A program made the position numbers and the translations under genes. The notes under the pieces are model-generated. The model had not been told where the DNA came from. It did no database searches and saw nothing but the letters and a program-made list of their open reading frames with translations. Positions 45,162 through 57,375 of a stretch of DNA of 64,000 nucleotides are shown here, in pieces. The first letter of the stretch is position 1; each line of letters begins with the position of its first letter. Source of the stretch: Ustilaginoidea virens (Eukaryota > Ascomycota > Sordariomycetes > Hypocreales > Clavicipitaceae). Location: NCBI RefSeq assembly GCF_000687475.1, contig NC_057318.1, positions 1,550,001 through 1,614,000 of the forward strand, read 5' to 3'.

Positions 45162-48100
45162 CTCTCAGCCTTACTATTATAACCTTATATTATAGAGCTA
45201 ATAATACAGGCTATATAAGATATCGAGATCAGTATACCTAGAGGACCAAGTAGAGAGAACCTAAAGCTATAATACCCCCGATATAATATATATACCTAAG
45301 TAGAGCAACTTATAATAGGGTTACAATAGATAGAGGTATAGATATATACTAACTTATAATACCTTACTGCCGTTACCGCCTTATTATATGCCCTTCTTGC
45401 GAGCTAGTTAAATAGCTCCTAAAATACTACCTAACCGGCCCTAATCATATAATATAATACCCCCCTCTTTATAGCTTAAAATACCTAGCTAAAGCGTAAG
45501 CCGATCCCAATAAAGGACCCCTTTAATAGCAAGAAGGCTATATTTATAGCCTAGCGGACCTTTATATAATATAAGCTTAAGATCGATAGGGACTTTATTA
45601 GAGATAAAAAGACCTAATAGATATTTACTTTTTAGAACCTATCGTCTATAGTCTAATTATAGGTCGCAGCCTTTTTTAAGAATAGTATAGCTTATAATTA
45701 TAATATAATAAAGTTCTTTAAATACCTCTAATATCTCTTTAAGGACCTATACCAATAGGATTATACTATTATTAAGCTTAAGCATTCCTTATGCTAAGGC
45801 CTAAAAGAGCTTTTTACCGCCTTCTTTATATGGTTTAAAGAAAAACTTATGCTTATTAGCGGCTTTAGTTAGCCTAAGGAGGTTAAATTAGAATATCTCT
45901 AATCGGCGCTTAATACTTATATAGCTAATAAGATTATTAGTCTTAGGGTCTTCTATTATAATTACTATTTAGCGGTAGACTACTACCGATAAATTGCTAT
46001 CGATATTGAGATTAGCCTAATTATTAATTACTATCTAGGCTCGGCCTATTCTTAATTAATTTATGCCTAGGATTTTAAGGGCGATATATAAATATCGGGC
46101 GTTAATAAGCTAAACTCGAAGAGTAATCTACCTAAAGCAATATAAGTCTTTATAGAATAATATAAAAAATATATGAAAAAAGGTTTTTATCTTTAATATA
46201 GCTCTTCTAAATATCGAAAGAGGGTATACTACCTACTACTAGTAATCTAGCTAGATATAGTCTAGATAGCCTTACTAGATTTATAAATTGTAGAGGTTAA
46301 AAGTAGTAATAACGATTAGGGGAAAAAATAGCCTTTAAGCCTAATCTTACTAAAGGGCTTAAAATGCACATATAGACCCTAGCCTAATTATAAAAAGAAT
46401 TAAAAGAAACTGTAGAATAAATAGATAGATACCCCTTTTTAGTATTAATCTTATATAAATCCTGTATTTTTATTAATATCTTAATCGACTTAGGATATAA
46501 CTATTATAGCACTATAAGCGAAAAAATAGTATAATAGTTAGGCCTCTAACCTATCTACCTACTATAATATAGGGAAATCGGAATAGTAGTAGATATTTAG
46601 AGCCATTTAGGAGAATATAAGGTAATATATTCCTCTATTACCTATATCGTCTATATAGCGATCGATATTAATAAATAGCTATCTATAGTTATACTTTATA
46701 TTATCTTAGGCTTTACCTACGATATTATCCTTAGGATACCTTAGATAGAGCATTATAATATTATACTATAGGCGAAATAGTATTAATTAAAGATTAGATT
46801 AATAGGCAGCCTTATCGTTAAGGAATCAATAAGAAGATAATAGGGTCTAATAGTAATTAATATCCTTAGCTTAATCTTTTATAGTATACTAAAATAGGCG
46901 AAATACTCTAAAGATTAATTAATTTCTTTTATTACGATAAGTTTATAGGAGATAATATATATCCTTTATATTATACTACTATTTTATTAAAACTCTGTCT
47001 TATAATTGTAAGAGCTATAGGTACTTTTAATAGAATTATAGGAATTTGCCGATTTTTTTAATAAGGAGAAGGCTTTTAATTTCCCCTTATACTAAGGTAT
47101 ATTAGACTATTATATCTAGCTTAAAAAGACTATAGATAAAAGCTAGCTAGACTTACCTTAAGGCCTATTATATAATATACTATAAGACTAATTATTTAAG
47201 GTTTAGAGATAAATAATTAACCTAATAGATAAAAGATAAATCTATATAAGCTCCTTATCGGTAGTAATATTAGTCCTACTAGCTAAAAAGGGGAATAGCA
47301 GGTAGTATTTTTATATTAACTATTAGGCCCTTAATAAGGTTATAATTTAAAACCGATACCCCCTCCTTTTAATTAAGGAGACCTTACGATCCCTATTTTA
47401 AGCGAAATAGTTTACTAAGGTTAATATATATATAGTATTCTATAAGATATATATTGTAGAGGGCGATAAATACCTAACTGTATTCTATATACGATTTAGA
47501 CTATTTAAATAGCTTATTATACTATTTAGCCTAACTAAAGCCCCTATAACCTTTTAAAGATATATTAATAGGGCCTTAAGGAATACATTAAGAGACTTTA
47601 TAATTGCCTACCTTAATAACATTTTAATCTATATTAGGGGATTAAAAGTAGATTATATAAGGCGTATTAAGGAAGTCTTTCAATAATTATAAAAGGCCGG
47701 CTTAAATTTAGATCTTAATAAGTGCGAATTTATAGTAAAAGAGGTCTAATACTTAGGATATATTATAACGGCTGGAAAGGAAATCTATTTAAACCCCAAA
47801 AAGATTAAAGCCATTTAGAACTAAAAAGTATTTATAAAATTAAAAGGCATTTATAGTTTCCTTAGTTTTACTAACTTTTATTATAACTTTATTTTAGACT
47901 TTTTACGCTTTATCGACCTTTTAGTTAGATTAATAAAAAAAAGGGTCTCTTTCTAATAATTAGATAAAAAAGAGGCGGTATTCTAAGCGCTTAAATAGTA
48001 TTTTATATTATCTCTAGTTCTTACCTAATAGGACCTTAATAAAGAGACGATCCTTAAGGTAGATAATTTTAATATAGCCTTTAGTAGCTATCTATTATAG

Positions 48101-50099
48101 GTCGGGGAGGGTAATATACTCTACCTAATTATATATTATTTCGCTTGCTTATTAGATATAGAATAGAACTATACTATATATGATAAGGAACTCCTTACTA
48201 TTATCTTTTGCCTTAAAGTATAATTAGTAAAACTTTACTTAATAGCCTCCCTTTTTATTATCCTTACCAACTATAAGAACCTAAAGTATTTCGCCTAATT
48301 ATATAAAATATCTAAGTAATAAGCCTAATAGGCCAAAATTCTAATGCTTTTTAATTTCTATCTTTAGTATAAACTAGGATTATAAGCCTAACGCCCTAAT
48401 ACGCTTTCTTAATAAAAATAAAAGGCAGATAGGATAGAACTATAAATCGGCTAGATTTTAAAACTACTATTTATTTTAGTATTTAATATAGATAGGATAA
48501 AAAGCATTAAGACCCCGACCCTAGATTTAGAGATTACCCTACCTTATAGCCTATATATCTTCACTAATACTTACTTTTAGGCTCTTTAGGACTAAATAAT
48601 ATCTAAAAATAGTATATACTAGGCATAATAGATAGCTATAGCAAATAGAGAGCAATAATTCCCTATAGTAGTAGCGATATAGGAATAAATTATAGATTAT
48701 ACCCTAAATATATATAGTATACTACTCTACTAGGGGTGAGTATAGCTCCTATTATTTAAGCCCCTAACTATAATAGTAATCTAATAGTGCTATAACTCGC
48801 CTATAGTAGATCACCTAGGGAAGAATACTACCTTCTAATTACTATAATAAGATTATTATTTCAATAATATATTATCTAAAGTAGTAAAGTTTATTTAGAA
48901 CTATTAATATTATAGGACGTATAAAAGCCGCTAGCTATAATAGGGTCTACTATAGCCCTTACTAATCCTAGACCATTTCTAATCGTAAATATTAGTAAAC
49001 TTTATAATAGACCTTCCCGCTTATACCTCTTCCGACCTATACTTTTTTATAGTAATTACCGACTGCTTATTAAAGTATATCTAGCTAAAGGCAATATACT
49101 TTATAATAGCTAAAGAGTATATAGAGCGATTTTAATAATACTAATAGTACTTCTATAGATTCCCTAATAAGATTATTAACGATAGAGGCTTAAATTAAAT
49201 AGGATAATTCTAAATAATACTTTATAAAGTAGTTAGGACTAAACAACTCTTCTCGACCGTATACTACGCCTAAACTAATAGTAGTATAGAATAAATAAAC
49301 TAAAAGGTTTAAGCCGTCCTCTATATTATAGTCTCCTTTAATTAATACGATTAGCCTAAATACCTTACTATATACTAATTCGCCCTAAATAACTAGATAT
49401 TATTAGTAATAGGATTTAGCCCGAACCGGCTTCTTAATAGGTTTAATATACTAACTATTACGCTAGCTTTAAAGGTAATATTAAGTATAAAGATACTAAA
49501 AAGGCAGGTAGTATTCTTTCTAGCTAATCTTTAGGAGGGAGGGGAATTAGCCTAAACTACTATTGCCTTCGTATAATAACGATAATAAGATGTAATAAAC
49601 TATTTATACCGCCTAGTAGAGCGTTTCTAGGTTAGGGACTATATATAGCTTAGCCTAAGGAATATTAGGATAAATCGCCTTTACAAAAAGCTTAATTAGG
49701 TCTCCGCTAAATATACTATTATCGCTATTTTATCCCTACTTACTATCCGGCTTAATATCCCTAAAGGTATCTACTTAGTTTTTTATATCGATTTTATTAA
49801 ATAGGCCGCTTTTAATCTTATATAGACTATAACTAATATTAGGCCTAGGCCTTTACTTATTCTCCCTTAAGATTCTAATTAGCTATATAAGGAATATAAG
49901 ATTAAGGCGATATTAACGGCAAAAAACGCTTAAGGCTAAAGTAAGAACCGCAATATACTAATCAAATAGATAAAATACAACTTACCTATATAAAAACCCC
50001 TAGAAAACTTTAAAGATTTAGTAGTATAAAAGGTATTCAAAATCAAATAAGGTAATATTCGTATATATAATAAGCCCGCTAGGCTATCAAAATAAAGTT

Positions 50100-51960
50100 G
50101 ACTTAACCTATAAATAATGCTAAAACGCCTACTTATAAAAAAAAACCCTTAAAATATTAAAAAAAAAATATTTAGCTCGTCTGCCCCTCTCTTAAGCTAA
50201 TACTACCCTCCCCTCTCTTTTATATTATAATTACTATACTTATTGTCATATAGGCCCTCTTCGGCACCATTAGGATTGATATACCTTTATAGCGGCTGCT
50301 GCTATAGGGGCGGTAGTAGTAAAGGCGGCTATATATAACCCCTATAGTAGTATCTATAGGGGGTCGGGCGTATATATAGCGAGTAGGCCTAATATAGATA
50401 GTTGCCTATACGACCCTAATATAATAGCATTCTAAAGGATACACTATATAGGGAATATAGGGGGGGCTATAATAAAGCCTATTAAAGATACTATAGGGTC
50501 TATAGTAGTAGCGGTAGGGGACGCAGTAATGCCGGCTAGGGCTACTATAGCACTAGGGCGTTCTGCGGCGGATAATACAACTAGGCCTCTAGGGGAACCT
50601 ATATACCCTACTTATAGGCAGGCGGTTCCCCGGTATAATAGGTTAGTAAGGGGTAGGCAGGAGGGGGGGCTAAATAGGGCTAAATAAAAGCCGCTAGGTA
50701 CTACTCTATCCAGGCATAATACTCCTAGGCCTCTTATTATATATCCCGCATTACACTTAATATAGGGGCTAGATTAATAACCGACCTAGCTTAGCGGTAG
50801 GAGGGAGTTATAGCCTAAGAGATATTAATTAATACCTTACCAGTAGTACCGTAAGGACTAAAAGTAAAATATAGGATATAAGGAGTTATTTAGTCGGCGG
50901 CTATAGTATACCGCTACTAGTTATTAAGGGCCTAAAAAAAGGGCGAAAAGATAGTAGCTTAAGCCTTAATCGTTTTAGTCGCAAGATATATAAGTTTAAT
51001 AACAATAGTACCCTCTTTATAAGCCTTAATCTATACTTAGTAGATCCACTAGAGTTTAAGATTACTAATAAACTTAAAGTCGAGTTATATATATAAGCTA
51101 TATATATCTTAGCAGTAAAAGTAGCCTTTACTCTTACCTTTTCGTACGCAAATAAAGAGAATACCGATCGCCTATATTTTTTAATTATATTACTCGTATA
51201 AAAACTTTTTATTATAGGCGCATTCGTACTCTTTATTAGAAGAATCACCCTCTAATAAATAGTCGCCTATAGTATACTATAGCTTATATCTATACTCTAA
51301 AGGGCTAAAATGCTTAGCAGATAAGGCAGTTAGACCGCTTATAGGTTGTAAGATCTTTATAATATTAAGTTCTATAAGGGTTATTATACTACCTATAGCT
51401 TAGCCGCCATTAGGGTTCAGCTTAAATATATTTAGGGTCCTAATATAGTTAATTAGGGGAATATAAAATTGCATTAGACTTAAACCGATATATATATTAA
51501 ACGCGGGTAAAGATAAGGTATAGCCTTTTAGAGAACATATAGATAACTAGTCTATTAATATTAGTATCTGTTATAACCCTAGGCAGGGGGGATAATACTT
51601 ATGGTAGAATGCTAATAATAATTAAATTGGCTATAGGAAGGAAGAGGAAGAGAAGAAAAAGGGTGATAGAAAGGGTATAAAAAAAATATACCTTTACCTA
51701 AGGGGATTACCTACCGATAGCTAGCGAAAAATTTTTCACAATACTAATAGCAGCTATAAATAGCTTCTAGCTGGCGATATAACGCCGGCCTTCTATACGT
51801 TTCTATTATACTACCTTCCCGAATCGATATTCTACGATATCCCCTATTTGTATAAACTAGACCTAATAAACAGACTTAAGGTTATTGCGATAATAACCTA
51901 GGCGACTTGATTAGGCCTATATAGAGGATAGGCGGGTTTCGGAATACAATTAATTCGACT
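50100..51960. other. Extra region in GypB between pol and the 3' LTR
   Basis: It has no counterpart in GypA-1. The only long open frame is on the minus strand (50901-51248, 115 codons, Leu/Lys/Arg/Ser-rich). Further up the minus strand other stretches read through with few stops (ALAGITASPTATTIDPIVS near 50,440-50,540). It could be a captured or antisense additional frame. No domain recognised. Confidence 0.45.
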
Positions 51961-51981
51961 GTAAGGCAGAGGAGGGGGGTA

Positions 51982-52234
51982 TATTACGGGCTCGGGCTAC
52001 GCCTGCGCCATAATATAGCTAGGACTCGGGCTACGCCTATGTCTAGCCTAGGTAGGGTTATATAAGTTAGCGGCATAGGGTCACGGGACTACGCTAGGAT
52101 CTCGACCCATACTAATATATGGTTAAATAGACCATCGAGAGGCCCCTATTCGGGTCCTCTCTCTTTTCTCCTTAGTCTATTTAATATATTTATTCGACGC
52201 CTATTCGCAGTAGCCTTAGGGCCAGTCCTTTATA
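51982..52234 (+). repeat. GypB 3' LTR
   Basis: 253 bp, same length as the 5' LTR, starting TATTACGGGC through decay of TG/CA. Followed by TSD TTTAA. Confidence 0.9.
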
Positions 52235-52239
52235 TTTAA

Positions 52240-53705
52240 GATATTTTAGCACCTTTTCTCTTCCTATAATAGCTAATTAGAATATTCCTACTAATAACCT
52301 AGGCTATAATAACCTAGGCTATAATAACCTAGGCTACTAAGTCCCTAATACGGCAGAGGTAGAAGAATTTAATAATAACTAAGAGATTGCCTAGCTTAGG
52401 GAAGATTAATAGGAAATAAGAAAAGAATTTAGTTATAAATTTAATCGATTAAACTTTAAAATCGATTTTTTAGCTAATAAAATAGGCACTTTAGTAGATA
52501 GACTAACTAAGCCTATTGCTAGCCTACTATTATAAGATATAATACATATAGATATCTTCTAAACCCCTATAGGTAAAGGAAATACGCTACTACCTAAAGC
52601 CTAGCAACCCTTACCGGTTCTATCTAGTATTAGTAGCTAAATTAGCGCTATAGCTATTAAGGAACTAACTAAAATAGCTAATAAATTCTAAAAATCTTAA
52701 AAGCTAAAGAGGGCATCTAACTTCGACTAATAGAAATAGGCCCTTATAATTTAACTTAAGGTATTTAATATCGCTAAATTTATTAAAGAACCTTCTATTG
52801 CTAGTAATTTTAACGATTTAGAGGAAGTATTTTTACTATTACTTATTAAGAATAATTGCATAAAAGGACTAGCTGCCGCTATTAAATAGTATACTAACCT
52901 AGAGTTAGTCTTTATATTACTTACTAAATAGTATTCTTACTTATTAGATGTATAGCAGACCTACCTATACCCTGTCTTCTATTAACTAAATTTTATAGGC
53001 TATAAGGGTACCTTAAAATCTTTTAACGCCTCCTTTAATAGCTACCTATCTAGGCTGCAAATTTTAGGCTCCTATATATAATCTTTCGACTAAATCAGCT
53101 AGTATTTATATACTATAGAAGGGGTTTTTTTTTAGTAGGTAGAATGGCACCGTATAATAATAAGAATCGCCTATACTTAAGGAAATATATTAAATATTAA
53201 CCTGCAATTTTATATAGTTGATTTACTAAAAGAATAATATATTAAAGGATTATTAGTAGTAAAAGCTACTACCTACCTCGCAAAGGTTAAGGGTGCTACT
53301 ACAAATACTAATAATAGTAGTAAATCGGCTAGTAATAATACTAATAAGGGTGGTAAAAATACTATTATTAATACTAATAAAAAGAAATAGGGGTCTTCTA
53401 CCTAATAAGGGTCTTCTTTAGCTATATAAGGTAAGCCGGAAAATAAAAATAAAAAAAAGAAAAAAAAGAAAGATTTAGCTAATAAAGCAGATACCCTATA
53501 AAAGACTAACGAAAAGAAAAAGATTATTAATTCCTTTATATTAGGAAATTATAATACTTTAAGTCTTATACCTAGTGAGATAGCTTATTCTTCCTTTTAG
53601 AACCGCAAATATATATAATTTCTAACTACTAGCTATAGTATATAATCCGGTAGAAAAATGCTAATAGATTCTTTGCTCTATAATACTAGTTCTACAATAT
53701 ATATT
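52240..53705 (+). mobile_element. CopC gag and protease start
   Basis: Continues CopC after GypB. It begins with three tandem AATAACCTAGGCTAT units (52,294-52,345), then gag (GTLVDRLTKPIASLLL; AIKELTKIANKF; FNDLEEVFLLLLIKNN) and a Lys-rich end, then SFILGNYNTLS and the protease, where DTGS reads NTSS (about 53,682). Broken by stops and interrupted at 53,706 by LINE-2. Confidence 0.72.
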
Positions 53706-56700
53706 TTATTATTATTATATTATTCTAGAGGCTATTTAGACCTAAACAACCTATCTAGTACTTCTATAGGATAAATCGGAAAGGAAAAACCCAGTGGCCG
53801 GGAGGAAAACCCTTCCTATATTTATAGTTGCTATTATGTATCGCCCCGCGGCAGGGGCGATAGGTGTTTAGTGCGTAAGAGAGTAGGGTGCGCAACCGCT
53901 TAGGACTATATCTAGCGGCATTGCTTGGGAAGAGTGCAAGTAAAAATTCTGGGAGTATCAGGCCTAAATTAGAGTTCTTTCGGGTGTAAAATAAAGGGGA
54001 GGTAAGGTTAGGGGGGTAGGGTTAATAGTATTCTCGCTAGGCGCGTGCCTATAAGGGCCTAAGCGCATCTCGGGCATATTAGTCTGCGGTGCGTAAGTAA
54101 AAGTAAGCTAAAGTTGAGGATAGAAGTGGGTAGCCTTAAGTACTGCGTTAGTATATAGGTTAGCAATTCTCCCGACCTAGTGCCTTTTTTTCTTTTCTTC
54201 TTTTCCTTTATAGTGCTAATTTTAAGGTATATAATAACCCCTCTATTGCGGTATAAGGCTAATACTAACCCTATTAGTAGAACGGCAGCAGCAGCAGCAA
54301 TAGCAATAACAGTAATAGTAATAGCTATAAAAATAATAATAACGAGAATAAGATGCTTAAGCGGTCGGCGATGCTTAATAAGGGGGTAAGTGTAGGTCTT
54401 ATGCGTGGCGGAACTATAGCTGACCTTTATATAGTAGCCTAAAAAATTATGCATTTAGCCTTATAGGCTATATTTAATACGCTCGGAAGACCCTAAGTAT
54501 CGGTGCTATAGCTAATAAAGTATAGGCCGGGTCATACCCGCTTTTAGGCGAGGCTAATATAAGTAGGGACTGGCGCGATATACTACCTATATGCCTTAGC
54601 GGGTAAGACTTATATGCTACTAGAGCAGACCCCTAAGAACTAGGTCCTAGTATAGGAACTCCTTATAGTATAGGAGATAATAGCTAAGGGGGTAGAGGTA
54701 TATTTCTGATTTATATGCGGTATAGGGTATTAGCTAATAATCCTCGTTTTTAGGTAGATAACTATAAGGCCCTCTAGTAGAGGGCTAAATAGGTATCTAC
54801 TTCCTAAGGATATAGCTAGGCAGTAGTAGTAATAGTGGCGGCGGTAGGGGGCCTTAGCGCTCTTAAAGCGATTTAAGAGATATTAGACTTTAAGGAGCGA
54901 AAGGTAAAGGCCTTAGAGCGGTAGGCTTAGGCATAAGAAGATATTACTATTTCTCTAAGGGTGCTTTTAGCCTAAAAGGAGGGGGGGGAGGCTTTAAAGG
55001 GGGGGTAAGATAAAGACGATAGGGATAATAAAGACGATAGGGGCGATAGGGATAAAGGGGGGGAGGGCAATAAAGGGAGTAAAAAAGGGGAGGGGAAAGA
55101 GAATACTTTTAATATTAAGATAATAACTATCGACTAGTTCTAGCCTATAAGGCCTAAGAGATTTATTTATTCTTAGGGCTCTTTATTCCTACTATAAGAT
55201 TATTATAAATATTATACAGGGGCTATATGGGTATTCTTAGTACTATTTTTAGTTATATTATACTAAAGGGATTACGCGAATTAGAATTAGTCGAATCTAT
55301 CGATATTAAGTATCTAATAGGCGATTATTTATATAGTATATAGTTTATTAAGTACAATAGATATATTATATCGGTTGCAAAATAGGCTAGGGCTAAGGCT
55401 AGGCCTAAGGAGTTAGCGCTAATATTTATAATACTTTAGGCAGGAGAGGATAATATAGTAAAGGTCTTCTAGGCCTTCCCTATAGTAGTAGAGGGGTAAT
55501 AGTATTTAGGGGATTTATTAGAGGTAGAGGAAAGAGTTAAGGCTGATTTTTTCTATATAGAGTTAGGTAAGTATTACTAATTCGTACTTTTATAGGCCTT
55601 TATATAATCGGGTTATTTTAGCTATTAATTAAAAGTCTAATACCCTTTTGGCTATTAAGGTCCCCTACTAAGGGCATCTTACCTTTACTACTACCTTACT
55701 ACTTTACTATCGGTTATGCTAATCTTTTATTAGTCTTTCTACCGCTAATAGCTAGCAGGGGTTAAGGTTAAAGAATAGGGTATAGGCTAAAGGTCTTTAG
55801 TAGTTGCGTTTTTATTAGCATTAGAGTATTACTACTACTACTATAGATATACAGTTGATTTTATCAGTTATATTTATTTTAGCTATTCTTTTAAGGAACC
55901 TCTATTAGATATAATTAAGGTAGAGGTCGATTAGTGGTATAGCTGCCTTAGTCTTAAGGGTGTTTAGCGGTATAGCCTTAAAGGCTTTAATAACTATATG
56001 AAGGCATATTAATTGCTTTATAGCTAGGGATTTTGCGATACCTTTTACTATCCCTCTAGGGGCGGTAGGGGTATATTATACCCTTACGCCGAAGGCGATA
56101 GAGGTCTAAATAACTTATATATAGACTAGGCGTGCTTCCCGATATTAGCATCCCTATATAGAGGCCGCTATTATTATAAGTATAAGTCGCTATTACTCGA
56201 GCTTTTTAGTTATTTTAATATAGTATTCCCTCTATTTTAGCTTGCGATATATTTTAACTCCTAAGAATCTAGTATACTATTTCGGCTGTATTATAGCGGT
56301 CTTAAGCTATATTAAGGTCTTATCCGCCTGATATGCGTAGGTAAAGTAGATAAGCTTACTCTTACTAGGGTTAAAATTAAATCTTACTTGCTTAAACTAG
56401 CTATTATAAATAGCCTATATTTTCTTAAATAGCGCTTTAGTCTCCCCTATATCTCTCCCGTATACTATAATATTTATATTATTAGTAAAGCTCAATATAA
56501 TAGTTAATATAACCTCCTATAACTTTTTATAAAATAGCATAATATAGATAAGGAAGAGGATAAAAGAAAGGAAGGATCTTTAAAGGACCCTAGTAGTAAT
56601 TAGCAGTTTATTTATAAATTGCCCTTTAAAGTAGATTTATACTAAGCGCGAGGCGGTAAAGCTATATACTTATACTGCTAGCTATAATAGGAGTCCTTTT

Positions 56701-56814
56701 TCTAGTAATAGGTAGATAAGGCGGGTATAGTTAATAGTATTAAATGCGGCTAAGATATTTAGTTAGAATAGTAAGGCGATCCTACTATAATATTAGGTTA
56801 TATATATAATTTCG

Positions 56815-57375
56815 TGTCAAGGATTCGGGCTACGCCCGTATCATACTAAGGGCAAGCTCGAGTATGCGCGCAGCATAGTGCCAAGGGGATATAGGTGTCA
56901 ATTGTACCAAGTATGGTAACTTGGTACAATACGTACTCTTTTGGCCGTATGGTCAAGAGAGTAGGTTTTTACCTAGCGATGTGCGCAGACACCCGCTTAG
57001 GGCCCAATTGGGCCACATCGTTACATTTGTACCAAGTTACCCAAGGTCACAGGTTCGAATCCCGCATACGGTGCGCGGGCTCTTCATCTGGGCTTACAGA
57101 GGACGTGCTACTAGCCTCTGGGGGGTACGTGGTATCATATGGCCGGCTGCGGAGAGGGGAGCTATATCAAGGATTCAGGCTACGCCCGTATCATGCTAAG
57201 GGCAAGCTCGAGTATGCGCGCAGCATAGTGCCAAGGGGATATAGGTGTCAATTGTACTAAGTATGGTAACTTGGTATAATACGTACTCTTTTGGCCGTAT
57301 GGTCAAGAGAGTAGGTTTTTACCTGGCGATGTGCGCAGACACCCGCTTAGGGCCCAATTGGGCCATATCGTTACA
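56815..57375 (+). mobile_element. Miniature LTR element (TRIM-like), 561 bp, in LINE-2 (TSD TTTCG)
   Basis: Two 211-bp LTRs (56815-57025, 57165-57375) enclose 139 bp without coding capacity. TTTCG flanks it at 56810-56814 and 57376-57380. The LTR is TGTCAAGG...GTTACA (5' copy). A polypurine tract GCGGAGAGGGGAG (57149-57161) directly before the 3' LTR fixes plus orientation. The LTR holds a perfect 12-bp stem, 6-nt loop hairpin at 56901-56930 and a GGGCTACGCCC motif shared with both Gypsy LTRs. The interior starts with a site complementary to the LTR and carries a tRNA T-arm-like stretch. A solo LTR of the family is at 13,492. Confidence 0.9.
57027..57041 (+). other. Self-complementary primer site of the miniature element
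   Basis: TTGTACCAAGTTACC, one base after the 5' LTR, is the exact reverse complement of GGTAACTTGGTACAA at 56915-56929 in the LTR. Confidence 0.65.

Larger units (their letters stand above)
44897..52234 (+). mobile_element. GypB: complete chromodomain Ty3/Gypsy element with an extra 3' region (TSD TTTAA)
   Basis: 7,338 bp with 253-bp LTRs (44897-45149, 51982-52234) and TTTAA at 44892-44896 and 52235-52239. It contains gag (about 45.5-46.4 kb), protease, RT with YLNNILIYI (47609-47620; YLDD expected), RNase H, integrase with VITDCLLKYI (about 49.05 kb) and a chromodomain-like C-terminus (about 49.87-50.09 kb). Another 1.8 kb lies between this and the polypurine tract at 51965-51979, making it longer than GypA-1 by about that amount. 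Heavily RIP-mutated. Confidence 0.9.

Noticed and set aside
54059..54454. 131-codon minus-strand frame with a long hydrophobic run
   Set aside because: It is part of the 3' region of LINE-2. The hydrophobic stretch comes from ATA/GCA low-complexity sequence, and the LINE-1 copy of the region is not open.
56895..57260. 121- and 92-codon frames at the miniature element
   Set aside because: They run across LTR, interior and second LTR, and are explained by the repeat structure.
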